A stretch of DNA of 32,759 nt from the NCBI GenBank assembly GCA_903831305.1, contig CAIKXE010000012.1, positions 1 to 32,759 on the forward strand. The letters run 5' to 3'. This stretch comes from an uncultured bacterium (GTDB lineage Bacteria > Patescibacteriota > Minisyncoccia > Phycocordibacterales > GWA1-40-21). Position numbers and translations under genes: made by a program. The first letter of the stretch is position 1. Every line of letters starts with the position of its first letter. Positions 18,598 through 28,317 of this stretch are shown in pieces. The notes beneath the pieces are model-generated. The model made no database searches. It was not told the DNA's origin and saw only the letters and a list, made by a program, of their open reading frames with translations.

Positions 18598-19293
18598 TTA
18601 TTTTAATAAAGTATCAATCAGCTGTTTCACTTGAGCGTAAGGCAAAGCACCATTGATAGAGGTATTACCACCCTTGGAAATAACCACGCTCCATGGTGTA
18701 CCACTACCACCTGTCAATTGAGCATTCTGTAGATCCACCTCAATCTTAGAGTTATATTTACCACTGACCAAACAAGTATTAAACTTGGCAACATCAAGCC
18801 CCACAAAGGCGGCAATTTTAGGTAGTTCGGCTGGGTCTAAACCGTTGTTTGTCGGGGTGACAGCATATATCCGATCAGTATATTCCCAGAACTTTTCATT
18901 ACCACCGATTTCGGCCGCACACTCTAAAGCCACAGATTCGTTGCGCGCTTTGGAATGTAGCTGATCAAGCGGTGAGTGCCTATACACCCAGGCCACTTTT
19001 CCATCCTTACCATATTCGTTCATAATCTGCTTCATGGTCTCATGGAAACGACCACAAAAAGGACACTCAGTGTCAGAATACTCCACCACAATAACCGGAG
19101 CGTTTGGGTTACCACGGATATGATCATCGGCTGACACCGGGCGAACCTGATCTAAGCCTGAGACCGGTTTTACCGGGGTGATGGGCGCAGCCACCTTCTT
19201 ACCATCACTAAAATACATAGCTCCGGCAATGATGATACCCGCAAGCACAATAGCGATAGGGGTAGAAAAATTTGATTTAGTTTCTGTTTGCAT
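18598..19293 (-). CDS. DsbA-family thiol-disulfide oxidoreductase, TM anchored
   Basis: VVEYSDTECPFCGRFH, GSGTPWSVV cis-Pro region. Confidence 0.92.
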   Translation of the reverse strand: MQTETKSNFSTPIAIVLAGIIIAGAMYFSDGKKVAAPITPVKPVSGLDQVRPVSADDHIRGNPNAPVIVVEYSDTECPFCGRFHETMKQIMNEYGKDGKVAWVYRHSPLDQLHSKARNESVALECAAEIGGNEKFWEYTDRIYAVTPTNNGLDPAELPKIAAFVGLDVAKFNTCLVSGKYNSKIEVDLQNAQLTGGSGTPWSVVISKGGNTSINGALPYAQVKQLIDTLLK

Positions 19294-19344
19294 TATATTT
19301 TTTTAAATTATTTTTAATAAAGCCAGTATACCATAATAAAATTA

Positions 19345-20250
19345 TCAATCAAAAAATACACCTAAATAATTATTTATCACTCGCTGATCCAGGTCATAGA
19401 AATATTTATTTTCGCGGTGGAGCTTGTTAGCTAAATCCACCCCCACAAAACGCCAATGCCAAGGTTCATAGACATAGTAGGAATTATTCTTAGGGTAGGA
19501 CAGAGCAAAACCATATTTATAAGCATTGTCCTTGAGCCAGGTAAAGGCTTCTGTTTGATCAAAGGTGATATTATCATCCTTGAGTACGGTGGTCGTAAAG
19601 TCCACGGTGGTCCCGAGTTGGTGCTCCGAGTAACCCTGATCCGCCGAAAACTGGTTAGCTGTACCAGCCCCATAAATCACCTGGTAGGTAGATTTCAAAC
19701 TGGCCTGGGTACCAAAGGAGCGGTAAGCGGAAATCACTCGTAGATCTATATCGTCAGCAAAAGCATCTTTAAACATTTTATCTAGATAAGGGTAAACCAA
19801 ACCATGCATATCTAAATTATCACTTTTACCATAAGTATATTTACTTGGAATAGAAGTGATCTCCGATGGCTCATAATGCTCATTTAAGAAAAAAACTTTA
19901 GAATACTTTTGCAGAAGCTGAGTATCAGTTTTGCTTAGCTTGTCTAGGGCTACAGCGGTATCTGCCACTTGCTCCACTTGATCAGCTAAGGCTTCGTTCT
20001 TAACCAGCTCCGTCTGAACCACATTATTCAAAAGATTATTCTGAGAAACAATATTTTTAATTTGTTCTTGCAAAGTAAATACCTGAGTATCCGTAGTGGA
20101 GGCTAAGGCTAAAATTTGCTGATCAACTTGCTTGACTAGATCATAGCGCCGCATCTCCCCATAAGTGATGATAAGTAAAACCAAGACTAAAATACTAACT
20201 AATAACCACCTATTGTCCTTTACAAAGGCCTTTTTAATAAAATTTTGCAT
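19345..20250 (-). CDS. D-alanyl-D-alanine carboxypeptidase (VanY/LdcB-like)
   Basis: ISAYRSFGTQ, GYSEHQLGTTVDF, EPWHWRFVG. Confidence 0.92.
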   Translation of the reverse strand: MQNFIKKAFVKDNRWLLVSILVLVLLIITYGEMRRYDLVKQVDQQILALASTTDTQVFTLQEQIKNIVSQNNLLNNVVQTELVKNEALADQVEQVADTAVALDKLSKTDTQLLQKYSKVFFLNEHYEPSEITSIPSKYTYGKSDNLDMHGLVYPYLDKMFKDAFADDIDLRVISAYRSFGTQASLKSTYQVIYGAGTANQFSADQGYSEHQLGTTVDFTTTVLKDDNITFDQTEAFTWLKDNAYKYGFALSYPKNNSYYVYEPWHWRFVGVDLANKLHRENKYFYDLDQRVINNYLGVFFD

Positions 20251-20347
20251 AAAGACATTATAGCATTTTTCTTCTCCACTGCCTATTCACAGTATATACC
20301 CTTTTATGGTTTGTGGTTTAAAATTTAATTATGCTAGAATACCTCAC

Positions 20348-21742
20348 ATGAATACCAATATTAAAAAATCTGTCACCCGAATTCCACCAAATAATATTGA
20401 TTCGGAGCGCGCACTTCTGGGCTCCATCATGCTTCGGCCAGAAGCCATCCACGAGATTATGGATATCATCCGAGCCGATGCTTTTTATGCAGAAAAACAT
20501 CGGATTATTTTTCAATCTATGAGTGAGCTTTTTACCAAGAATGAACCGATTGATTTATTGACCCTTTCTGCCCGCCTAACAGAAAAAAACCAAAATGATC
20601 AGGTCGGCGGAACTAATTATTTGACCGAGCTCGTAAACCTCGTCCCCTCTTCCGCCAATGCTGAGCATTATGCCGAGATAGTCCAGAAAAAATATGTGAT
20701 GCGCCAGTTGATTGAAGCGTCTGAACATATTTCCTTGCTGGGATATGAAGAAGCTGAGGATTTAAGCACCCTGCTTGATCTGGCGGAGAAAAAGATTTAT
20801 GAAGTGACCCAAGGGAAAACCTCCAATAAATTTGTAGAGCTAAAAGACATTTTAGAGGAAGCCTGGGAGCGCGCGGACAAACTACATAAAAGCAAAGATG
20901 AAATCCGAGGTATTCCGACCGGCTTTCGGGATTTGGATGCCAAACTGTCTGGTTTGCAAAAATCAGATTTGATTATTCTTGCCGCTAGGCCTTCCATGGG
21001 TAAAACTTCCTTAGCTCTGGATATTGCCCGTCAAGCTGCTATCAAACATAATATACCAGTGGCGATTTTTTCCTTGGAAATGTCCAGCCAACAACTAGTG
21101 GACAGGATGATCGCCGCGGAAGCACGAGTGGATGCTTGGAAACTACGTACGGGTGGACTCAAGCTGGACAGTGAATTTGACCGCATCCGAGATTCGCTCG
21201 ATGTCCTATCCAAAGCCCCGATCTTTGTAGATGATCAGCCGGCTAATAATATTTTGAAAATGCGTGGGGTGGTTCGTCGCCTCAAGAATGAAAAAGGGAT
21301 AGGTCTCGTGGTGGTGGATTACTTACAACTGATGGCTCCCGTGCAGAGCAAAAATAATGATAATTTAGTTCAGCAAATCACAGAGATTTCTCGCTCACTA
21401 AAACATTTGGCTCGTGAATTTGATGTGCCGGTACTTGCCCTCTCTCAGCTCTCCCGTGCCGTGGAGCAACGCGGAGGCAAGCCCAGACTGTCAGACTTGC
21501 GTGATTCTGGATCCATTGAGCAGGATGCTGATGTGGTGATGTTTATCCACCGTGAGGACAAATATAAGGATGAGAGTGAAAAAAATAATATTGCGGAGAT
21601 TATGATAGAAAAGCATCGTAATGGCCCTACTGGTTCCGTCCAGCTATACTTTGACCAAACCAAAACCAGCTTTATGGATTTGGATAGAAATTCTGAATTT
21701 AAAGACTTTGAAGGAGCTGATAAAGGTGGCGGAGCATTCTAA
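20348..21742 (+). CDS. dnaB: Replicative DNA helicase DnaB (ORF open from 20306)
   Basis: PPNNIDSERALLGSIML, LAARPSMGKTSLALDIA, VVVDYLQLM, ALSQLSRAVEQR. Confidence 0.96.
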   Translation: MNTNIKKSVTRIPPNNIDSERALLGSIMLRPEAIHEIMDIIRADAFYAEKHRIIFQSMSELFTKNEPIDLLTLSARLTEKNQNDQVGGTNYLTELVNLVPSSANAEHYAEIVQKKYVMRQLIEASEHISLLGYEEAEDLSTLLDLAEKKIYEVTQGKTSNKFVELKDILEEAWERADKLHKSKDEIRGIPTGFRDLDAKLSGLQKSDLIILAARPSMGKTSLALDIARQAAIKHNIPVAIFSLEMSSQQLVDRMIAAEARVDAWKLRTGGLKLDSEFDRIRDSLDVLSKAPIFVDDQPANNILKMRGVVRRLKNEKGIGLVVVDYLQLMAPVQSKNNDNLVQQITEISRSLKHLAREFDVPVLALSQLSRAVEQRGGKPRLSDLRDSGSIEQDADVVMFIHREDKYKDESEKNNIAEIMIEKHRNGPTGSVQLYFDQTKTSFMDLDRNSEFKDFEGADKGGGAF

Positions 21743-21751
21743 ATTTAAAAA

Positions 21752-22909
21752 CTAATCCTCCAAACAACGCACCGAGAAACCAGAATTTTTACCAACCGTA
21801 TACCGGCCTACCGTGGCAAAACTCAAGGACAAATCCCTCCTCCAGGCATTTGAACTCAACTCAGACGATGTCCACATGCGCGTAACCAAACCCAATTCCA
21901 TAAAGGAACCATCGGTCCAGTAGCGGCCAGCTAAAAGGCCCTGAAAACCAGAAGTACCACAGGGAGTCCGGCCACCGCACAGGCCGGTATCCTTAAGCTG
22001 ATCACCCACCCTTGGTATAAGGCCACGCTCATTATTAGAGTCATCCGCACAAAGGTTTGGCTCACTACCACGGTCAGTACACATGCCTAATGCTACCTCT
22101 AGTGTTTTGTATTCCTCGTCAGTAGGAACGTGCCAACCAGTAAGACAAATACCTTGGGCTCCGGCGGTGGTTACATAATTCATCATCTCGTCCCACTGGT
22201 AGAGACCACCATAAGTGGTACAGTTAGCTTCCGAGTTATCATAACAATATTTTTCAATAACTGAGTTGTCTGTTTGAGTGGTGACGCCGGTGACTAAAGT
22301 ACCCACGTTTAGATTCTGTTGCATCCAACATTGAGTACCAATAAGGACGGTGGTGTAGGTTTTAGAGTCACGGGTATCAGTGAGAGTAGAGCCACAAACA
22401 AATGGTATAACGACGTTACCCAAAGACACAGTATCATTTGATTCCGCTTGGCCAGCATACAGAGCAATCTTGTTGGCTGTATCTTTCATCACACTATATT
22501 TAGTGGAACTAGCGGTAGACTGTGGATCAGTGGGTATAGCGACTAGATAGGTAGGGACAAGATATGAGAGATCCGCCAAACCAACACAGCTGAGACTATG
22601 GCCGGTGGTAGTAGCACCAGTATTACAGATTTCCGTCAGCGTAGAGGTGACAGAAACTGGGTAGCGGGAGTTATCAATATAATACTGATAGAGAGCTTTG
22701 TTTATCTCCGCTAAATTGCTTTTACGCTGGGTATTACGGACACTAGCCAGTTGCCTGTTCGGGTTAATAGCTAAAATGACGATACCGGCCAGGACGGCAA
22801 TGATACCGATGACGAGGAGGATTTCAAGTAATGTAAACCCGCTCACTAAGTTTTTTCTAGAAGTTAGTGTGTGGTTAAAACCTCTACCCCTTTTAGCCTT
22901 CGTTATCAT
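21752..22909 (-). CDS. Type IV pilin-like protein with C-terminal FISUMP (Fibrobacter succinogenes major paralogous) domain; ORF open to 22987
   Basis: SGFTLLEILLVIGIIAVLAGIVILA; YTTVLIGTQCWMQQNLNVG...LTGWHVPTDEEYKTLE...FSVRCLED. Confidence 0.88.
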   Translation of the reverse strand: MITKAKRGRGFNHTLTSRKNLVSGFTLLEILLVIGIIAVLAGIVILAINPNRQLASVRNTQRKSNLAEINKALYQYYIDNSRYPVSVTSTLTEICNTGATTTGHSLSCVGLADLSYLVPTYLVAIPTDPQSTASSTKYSVMKDTANKIALYAGQAESNDTVSLGNVVIPFVCGSTLTDTRDSKTYTTVLIGTQCWMQQNLNVGTLVTGVTTQTDNSVIEKYCYDNSEANCTTYGGLYQWDEMMNYVTTAGAQGICLTGWHVPTDEEYKTLEVALGMCTDRGSEPNLCADDSNNERGLIPRVGDQLKDTGLCGGRTPCGTSGFQGLLAGRYWTDGSFMELGLVTRMWTSSELSSNAWRRDLSLSFATVGRYTVGKNSGFSVRCLED

Positions 22910-22976
22910 AATACTAGATATTATAGCAAAAAGAATTTTGTTAGCAAAATCCCAATGGATAAAGTATAATACCGCC

Positions 22977-25900
22977 ATGCCAGCCAAATTTATCCATCTA
23001 CATAATCACTCCCACTATTCCCTGCTTAATGCCCTACCTAAAATACCCGAGCTGATTAGTGAAGCCAAAAAATATGAGATGCCCGCCCTGGCTCTGACGG
23101 ATAATGCCAACCTCTATGGGGCGATTGAATTTTATAAAGCCTGTAAGAAAGCAGAGATCAAACCCATCATCGGGGCGGATATGTATGTGGCCACCAGGAC
23201 CAGAAATGATAAGCAAGGTGGAGTGGACAATCGTCGGTCACGCTTGGTCTTATTGGTAAAGGACTTAACTGGCTATAAAAACTTAATCAAATTAGTCACC
23301 CAGGCCAACCTAGAGGGATTCTACTATAAGCCTCGTATAGACCGCGAGCTTATTGAAAAATATCATGAAGGATTAATCTGTATTTCTCCATCTTTTTCTG
23401 GTGCTACCACCCAAGCCTTGAAGAATGGAAACCGAGAGGAAGCCGAGAGACTGGTGGCTTGGTACAAGCAAGTATACGGAGCTGATAACTTTTATTTAGA
23501 ACTCACTCACCATCCGGAGATTGATGGTCACGAGGAAACAATGAAAAAGATTGTGGACCTGGCTAAGGAGACCAATACTCCACTGGTAGCCGCTCATGAT
23601 ACTTATTATTTGCATCAAGAAGATAAAAAAGCCCGGGACACCTTGCTCCTAGTAAACACCGCCGGAGATTTCTCAGACCGCAATTCGGAAAGTAATGAGG
23701 AAGATTTTTCTTTTATTTCACCAGACCGAGCTTTAGAACTTTTTAAAGACACACCAGAAGCGGTAGAGAATACTCTAAAGATTACTGACCAGTGTAATCT
23801 GGAGCTCAAACTCGGCACCTGGGTCTTCCCAGATTTCAAGGTGGAGAGTGGGCTCACTCCAGATGAAGAATTAAAAAGGCTGGCTTATGAAGGCTTCAAG
23901 GTGCGTGGCTTGGAACAGACCAAAGAATATTTGGACCGCCTGGAATACGAGCTTAAAGTGATTAAAGATAAGGGCTATGCACCATACTTTCTGGTGGTGG
24001 CCGATCTCCTCCGTTTTGCTCATGCCAATAAAATCCTGACCAACATCAGAGGATCCGTGGCTGGCTCCCTCACCACTTATCTTACCAAAATTACCAATGT
24101 AAACCCGATTGAGTTCAAGCTCCCCTTTGAGCGTTTTCTAAATCCCGAGCGCCCCTCGGCCCCCGATATTGATATGGACTATGCGGATAATAGACGAGAT
24201 GAGGTGATTGCCTATGCCAAAGGTAAATATGGAGCAGATAAAGTAGCGCAGATCGGTACCTTTGGTACCATGATGGCCAGAGGATCGGTGAAGGACGTGG
24301 CCCGGGCGATGGGCTTCCCTTACACTCTCGGTGACCGCATTTCCAAACTCATTCCCATGGGCGCCCAAGGCTTCCCGATGACCATTGACCGTGCCCTCGC
24401 TGAAGTGGCCGAGCTAAAGGAAATTTATGATAAAGAGGATGATGTCAAAACTATCATTGATATGGCCAAGAAGGTAGAAGGCTGTGCTCGTCACATCTCG
24501 GTGCATGCCGCCGGTGTGGTGATGGCCCCGGCACCACTGACAGATTTTACTCCGCTCCAGTTTGATACAAAGGGAGAAGAAAAAATCATCACCCAGTATG
24601 ATATGCATGCCGTGGAAGATGCTGGACTTTTAAAGTTTGATTTCTTGGGAATTAAAAATCTTGCCATTTTATCTAATGCCGTTTCTTTGGCTAAAAAGAT
24701 TGATGAAGTGGAGGTAGATATAGAAAATATTCCCATGGATGATCCCAAGACTTTTGATTTACTGGCCAAGGGTGAGACCACTGGTTTATTTCAGCTCAAT
24801 GGTTCGGGGATGACCAAATATTTAAAGGAACTTAAACCATCCACCATCCATGATATCAACGCCATGGTGGCCCTCTACCGCCCAGGCCCGATTGAATCTA
24901 TCCCAGAATATATAAAACGTAAACATAACCCGCGCACTATTCGTTTCCTAGACCCACGGATGAAAGATATTCTCTCCCAATCCTTTGGGGTGATCACCTA
25001 TCAGGATGACGTCATGCTCATTGCTATCAAGCTCGGTGGTTATTCTTGGCTGGAGGCGGATAAACTCCGTAAAGCCATGGGTAAAAAAATCCCCGCCGAG
25101 ATGGAAGCTCAAAAAAGCAAACTCAAAGAAGGCTTGCTCAAAAACGGTATGAGTCAGGAAAAGGCGGATGAGCTGTGGTCCTTGATTGAACCATTTGCCG
25201 CCTACGGATTTAACAAGGCGCATGCCGCAAGCTATGGCCGAGTAGCCTACCAGACTGCTTATATGAAAGCAAACTTCCCCGCCACCTATATGGCTTGTGT
25301 ACTGACCGCGGATTCTGGAGACGTGGAAAAGATTGCCGAATTTATCAATGATTGTAAAAAGATAGGCATCCCCGTCTTGCCACCAAATATTAATGAAAGC
25401 TTTCAAGCCTTCACCGTGGTCAAAGCGCCCAGCGTGCGAGATACCATCCGTTTTGGACTCACCACTATAAAAAACTTTGGTGAAGGGATAGCCAATACTA
25501 TCATTGAAGAGCGAAAGAAAAATGGAAAGTTTATTTCTCTCTCAAACTTTCTAGACCGGATTAAAGATAGAAATTTAAATAAAAAGTCGCTTGAAGCTCT
25601 TATCAAAGCTGGAGCCCTAGATGAATTTGGTGAACGCGGCCAGATGCTTGGCAACGTTGAAAATATGTTAGCTTACTCCAAGGAAGCAGGTAAGACATCT
25701 GAAAACCAAGACTCCCTTTTTGGAACATATGTAGCAGGCTTAAATGATGCAAATAATTTTCGTCTGCAGGATACTTTACCGGCCACGGCCACAGAGAGAC
25801 TAGCTTGGGAGAGAGAACTTCTGGGCTTATACTTGTCTGGCCACCCCTTGGATAAATTTAAAAAAACTATTGAGGAGAAAAATTATAATATCAAAAATGC

Positions 25901-26168
25901 CAAGGATAATCCCAAAGAAGGCAAGGAAGTGATGATTGCTGGTATTGTGGAGGATATCCGCGCTATTGTGACCAAGAAGGGTGACAACATGGCTTTTGTT
26001 AAACTCTCTGATTATGACAACACCATTGAAGCAGTGGTTTTCCCCCGCACGATGGTGGAGTATAAAAACCTCTTAGTGAAGGATAAGTGTATTGCCGTCA
26101 AAGGCAAAATATCTTTGCGTAATGGTGAGACTACTTTGATTATTGATAAGATAAAGGAATTGATTTAA
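22977..26168 (+). CDS. dnaE: DNA polymerase III subunit alpha (ORF open from 22698; true start likely 22977)
   Basis: FIHLHNHSHYSLL PHP domain, PDIDMDYADNRRDEVIAYAKGKYG, C-terminal OB domain; TATAAT at 22965-22970 just before ATG. Confidence 0.96.
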   Translation: MPAKFIHLHNHSHYSLLNALPKIPELISEAKKYEMPALALTDNANLYGAIEFYKACKKAEIKPIIGADMYVATRTRNDKQGGVDNRRSRLVLLVKDLTGYKNLIKLVTQANLEGFYYKPRIDRELIEKYHEGLICISPSFSGATTQALKNGNREEAERLVAWYKQVYGADNFYLELTHHPEIDGHEETMKKIVDLAKETNTPLVAAHDTYYLHQEDKKARDTLLLVNTAGDFSDRNSESNEEDFSFISPDRALELFKDTPEAVENTLKITDQCNLELKLGTWVFPDFKVESGLTPDEELKRLAYEGFKVRGLEQTKEYLDRLEYELKVIKDKGYAPYFLVVADLLRFAHANKILTNIRGSVAGSLTTYLTKITNVNPIEFKLPFERFLNPERPSAPDIDMDYADNRRDEVIAYAKGKYGADKVAQIGTFGTMMARGSVKDVARAMGFPYTLGDRISKLIPMGAQGFPMTIDRALAEVAELKEIYDKEDDVKTIIDMAKKVEGCARHISVHAAGVVMAPAPLTDFTPLQFDTKGEEKIITQYDMHAVEDAGLLKFDFLGIKNLAILSNAVSLAKKIDEVEVDIENIPMDDPKTFDLLAKGETTGLFQLNGSGMTKYLKELKPSTIHDINAMVALYRPGPIESIPEYIKRKHNPRTIRFLDPRMKDILSQSFGVITYQDDVMLIAIKLGGYSWLEADKLRKAMGKKIPAEMEAQKSKLKEGLLKNGMSQEKADELWSLIEPFAAYGFNKAHAASYGRVAYQTAYMKANFPATYMACVLTADSGDVEKIAEFINDCKKIGIPVLPPNINESFQAFTVVKAPSVRDTIRFGLTTIKNFGEGIANTIIEERKKNGKFISLSNFLDRIKDRNLNKKSLEALIKAGALDEFGERGQMLGNVENMLAYSKEAGKTSENQDSLFGTYVAGLNDANNFRLQDTLPATATERLAWERELLGLYLSGHPLDKFKKTIEEKNYNIKNAKDNPKEGKEVMIAGIVEDIRAIVTKKGDNMAFVKLSDYDNTIEAVVFPRTMVEYKNLLVKDKCIAVKGKISLRNGETTLIIDKIKELI

Positions 26169-26196
26169 AAATATCAAAATAATCTACAACAGAAAA

Positions 26197-26230
26197 CCGC
26201 CCTCCAACGGTTTCTGGCCGTGGAAGGCGG
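26197..26230 (-). terminator. Rho-independent terminator of the 26256-26816 gene (and possibly dnaE)
   Basis: CCGCCcTCCAACGG ... CCGTGGAaGGCGG, T tract on the minus strand. Confidence 0.75.
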
Positions 26231-26255
26231 GTGTGTGTTGTTTGTTTGAAGTGGT

Positions 26256-26816
26256 TCAGATCATGGCCATCCCAAAGTAGTGGTGAAATCCAAGGGTCTT
26301 ACCCCCAGTGACCCCGATTTCCTCGTGGCCTTGGAAGCCGGTAAAGCTACTCCCGATCGAGTCTAGCTCTACCCCTTGACGGGAGTGGTTCTCATAGGTG
26401 AGACCCTCCTCGATGTAGCGCTCAGGGCCACGACCACCACAAAATTCATGCCGACGGTAGGCGGTAGCGAGCGCGCTCTTCAAGAACGGGATCACTTCCT
26501 TGGGATACCGTCCGCCGTAACCCATCCCCCAGACTGGAGTCTCCACAAAAACCCCGTGGAGAATCTGGCTAAAGATGATCGTCGTTGCCCCGGTGGACGC
26601 GTCTGACTGGGGAGTCGTCCAGTATTCATCGACAACCCGAAAGGGGCCCTCAATGTACGTGATGATCGTGCGACCATCCGGGGTGGTGACCTTGGTGGAC
26701 TTCTGGCCCTTTCCGCCGACATACCCGTCAATCATCGCCCGGAAAAAGACTCCTTCCGCCAGGGTCAGAATCACTTGCCGCTCCTCAGCTGTCCACAGTT
26801 TGACACTCATCATCAT
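26256..26816 (-). CDS. DUF5680-like protein
   Basis: ORF 186 aa; FRAMIDGYVGGKGQ...VDEYWTTP...TPVWGMGYGGRYPKEVIPFLKSAL...GPERYIEEGLTYENHSRQ...FTGFQGHEEI; SD-like GAAAGGGGATG and own promoter. Confidence 0.65.
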   Translation of the reverse strand: MMMSVKLWTAEERQVILTLAEGVFFRAMIDGYVGGKGQKSTKVTTPDGRTIITYIEGPFRVVDEYWTTPQSDASTGATTIIFSQILHGVFVETPVWGMGYGGRYPKEVIPFLKSALATAYRRHEFCGGRGPERYIEEGLTYENHSRQGVELDSIGSSFTGFQGHEEIGVTGGKTLGFHHYFGMAMI

Positions 26817-26920
26817 CCCCTTTCAGTTGTTTTTCTGATCCTTCTTTCAAACCCGTATCTACTTGATATCATATACTAAATATAGGTGGTTTGTCAAGGC
26901 TAACCACGGCGGGTTTTCAA

Positions 26921-27514
26921 TTAAATAACTTCTTTTAGGTTAGCAATTGAATCAATGAGATATGTTGGATGTGCAATTTCTAACACTTCTTTGTCTTGAT
27001 ATCCATCCCCAACTGCAATAATAGTCCTGATACCTACTTCCCTTGCTTCCTCAATATCACCAACAGTATCAGTGATAAAAATCAGCTCCTTCGCATCGAG
27101 GTTATGTCTCTTAAGCAGTGTCTGGAATTTTATAACCTTACTTGCCTCAATATCATATCCAAGAATATCTCCAAAATACTGCAAAATATCACTAGTCTCA
27201 CAAAAATCTTTAATCGTTTGCGTGTAAGTACTTGAGATTATGTGAAAATTATATTTCTCGCTTAAATCTTCCAAAGCTTTTTTCTTTATTGGGGAGAGTT
27301 TTAAGGCTTTCATTTTCTTTGCGTATTCAACATGAAAATCAATCTTAATGTCACTTTCTGGCTCCGTAAATACCGCCTTGCCAATATTTGTTTTCCATTT
27401 ATCCTTATAGCTTTCTAAGGTCAACGTTGGGCGCTTCATTTTTGAAACCTCAAAAGCAATGTTAAAACTGTCTGCGACAACTCCATCAAAATCAAATATT
27501 ATAGTTTTCTTCAT
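26921..27514 (-). CDS. HAD-superfamily hydrolase
   Basis: IIFDFDGVVADS, ELIFITDTVGDIEEAREVGIRTI. Confidence 0.9.
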   Translation of the reverse strand: MKKTIIFDFDGVVADSFNIAFEVSKMKRPTLTLESYKDKWKTNIGKAVFTEPESDIKIDFHVEYAKKMKALKLSPIKKKALEDLSEKYNFHIISSTYTQTIKDFCETSDILQYFGDILGYDIEASKVIKFQTLLKRHNLDAKELIFITDTVGDIEEAREVGIRTIIAVGDGYQDKEVLEIAHPTYLIDSIANLKEVI

Positions 27515-27561
27515 TTTATAAATATATCACATTGTACCCAACACTTCCACAGGAATCTCTT

Positions 27562-27619
27562 AGTGTCCAGCAGGTGGATTTCAGAACTGATTAAGAGTCA
27601 TAGTTTGATTAGAGGGAGT
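27562..27619. repeat. Intergenic repeat R2, copy 1
   Basis: GTGGATTTCAGAACTGATTAAGAGTCATAGTTTGATTAGAGGGAGT, about 80% identical to copy at 28240-28299. Confidence 0.65.
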
Positions 27620-27642
27620 ATCAACGAGATACTACAAACAAT

Positions 27643-28155
27643 CTAATTACTTATACAATATAGAAGTTCTTCAATCTTTTCAAAATATTTACCTTTCATT
27701 GAATACCATTTTTTACTAGTAGCTAAATTAATGTCTCTAATTGTATTACTAGCAATTATCTCACTAGAAGTAATAATTTTTAATCCTCGTTTCAATGCAC
27801 CAATGGCAGTATCTTGAACACAACCACTCCCATTAATTCCTGCTAAAATAATTCTATTAATTTTTAATTTACTTAATAATTCTTCTAGATTTGTATCTCT
27901 AAAACCACTATTACTATTTTTAACTATAATATTAACTATTTTTAATTTTTGTAAGTATACCTTTAACGGCTTAGTTGTAGTTCCCCTTTTGTTATATTCT
28001 AAAACAAAAACAGGTATTTTGTTTTTACTACAATAACGCAAAAGTTTTACTTGATTTTTAATTAATAAACTAACTTTATTCTGTTCAAATTTCTTTAGAA
28101 AAAAATCCTGCATATCAACAATCACAAGACCAGTATCATTATTTTTTTTATTCAT
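27643..28155 (-). CDS. Isochorismatase-like cysteine hydrolase
   Basis: GLVIVDMQDFF, GFRDTNLEELL, ILAGINGSGCVQDTAIGALKRG. Confidence 0.88.
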   Translation of the reverse strand: MNKKNNDTGLVIVDMQDFFLKKFEQNKVSLLIKNQVKLLRYCSKNKIPVFVLEYNKRGTTTKPLKVYLQKLKIVNIIVKNSNSGFRDTNLEELLSKLKINRIILAGINGSGCVQDTAIGALKRGLKIITSSEIIASNTIRDINLATSKKWYSMKGKYFEKIEELLYCISN

Positions 28156-28180
28156 ATCTAGAGTATATCAAAATTAACGA

Positions 28181-28243
28181 TTTTGAACACCAGTCAGGTA
28201 CTCAAAATATCCTTTGAAATATAAGAATTAAAAAAACGTAGTG
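28181..28243. repeat. Intergenic repeat R1, copy 1
   Basis: TACTCAAAATATCCTTTGAAATATAAGAATTAAAAAAACGTAGTG matches 28707-28768. Confidence 0.7.
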
Positions 28244-28299
28244 AACACAGCGTGTGGCTTTCAGAACTGGTTAGAGGCCACAGTTTGATTAAAGAGAGT
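28240..28299. repeat. Intergenic repeat R2, copy 2
   Basis: GTGGCTTTCAGAACTGGTTAGAGGCCACAGTTTGATTAAAGAGAGT; contains hairpin TGTGGC/GCCACA. Confidence 0.65.
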
Positions 28300-28317
28300 T
28301 TGAAGGAAGTCAATGAA

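Noticed and set aside
22698-22976. N-terminal extension of the dnaE ORF track
   Set aside because: The extension runs antisense through the conserved pilin module; MPAKFIHLHNHSHYSLL at 22977 is the natural DnaE start with TATAAT just upstream
22977-26168. Possible intein or insertion in dnaE
   Set aside because: The polymerase reads continuously with about 1063 aa from the expected start; no intein-like block seen
26376-26838. Several antisense ORFs over the DUF5680-like gene
   Set aside because: Shadow ORFs arising from high GC; no promoter or family motifs
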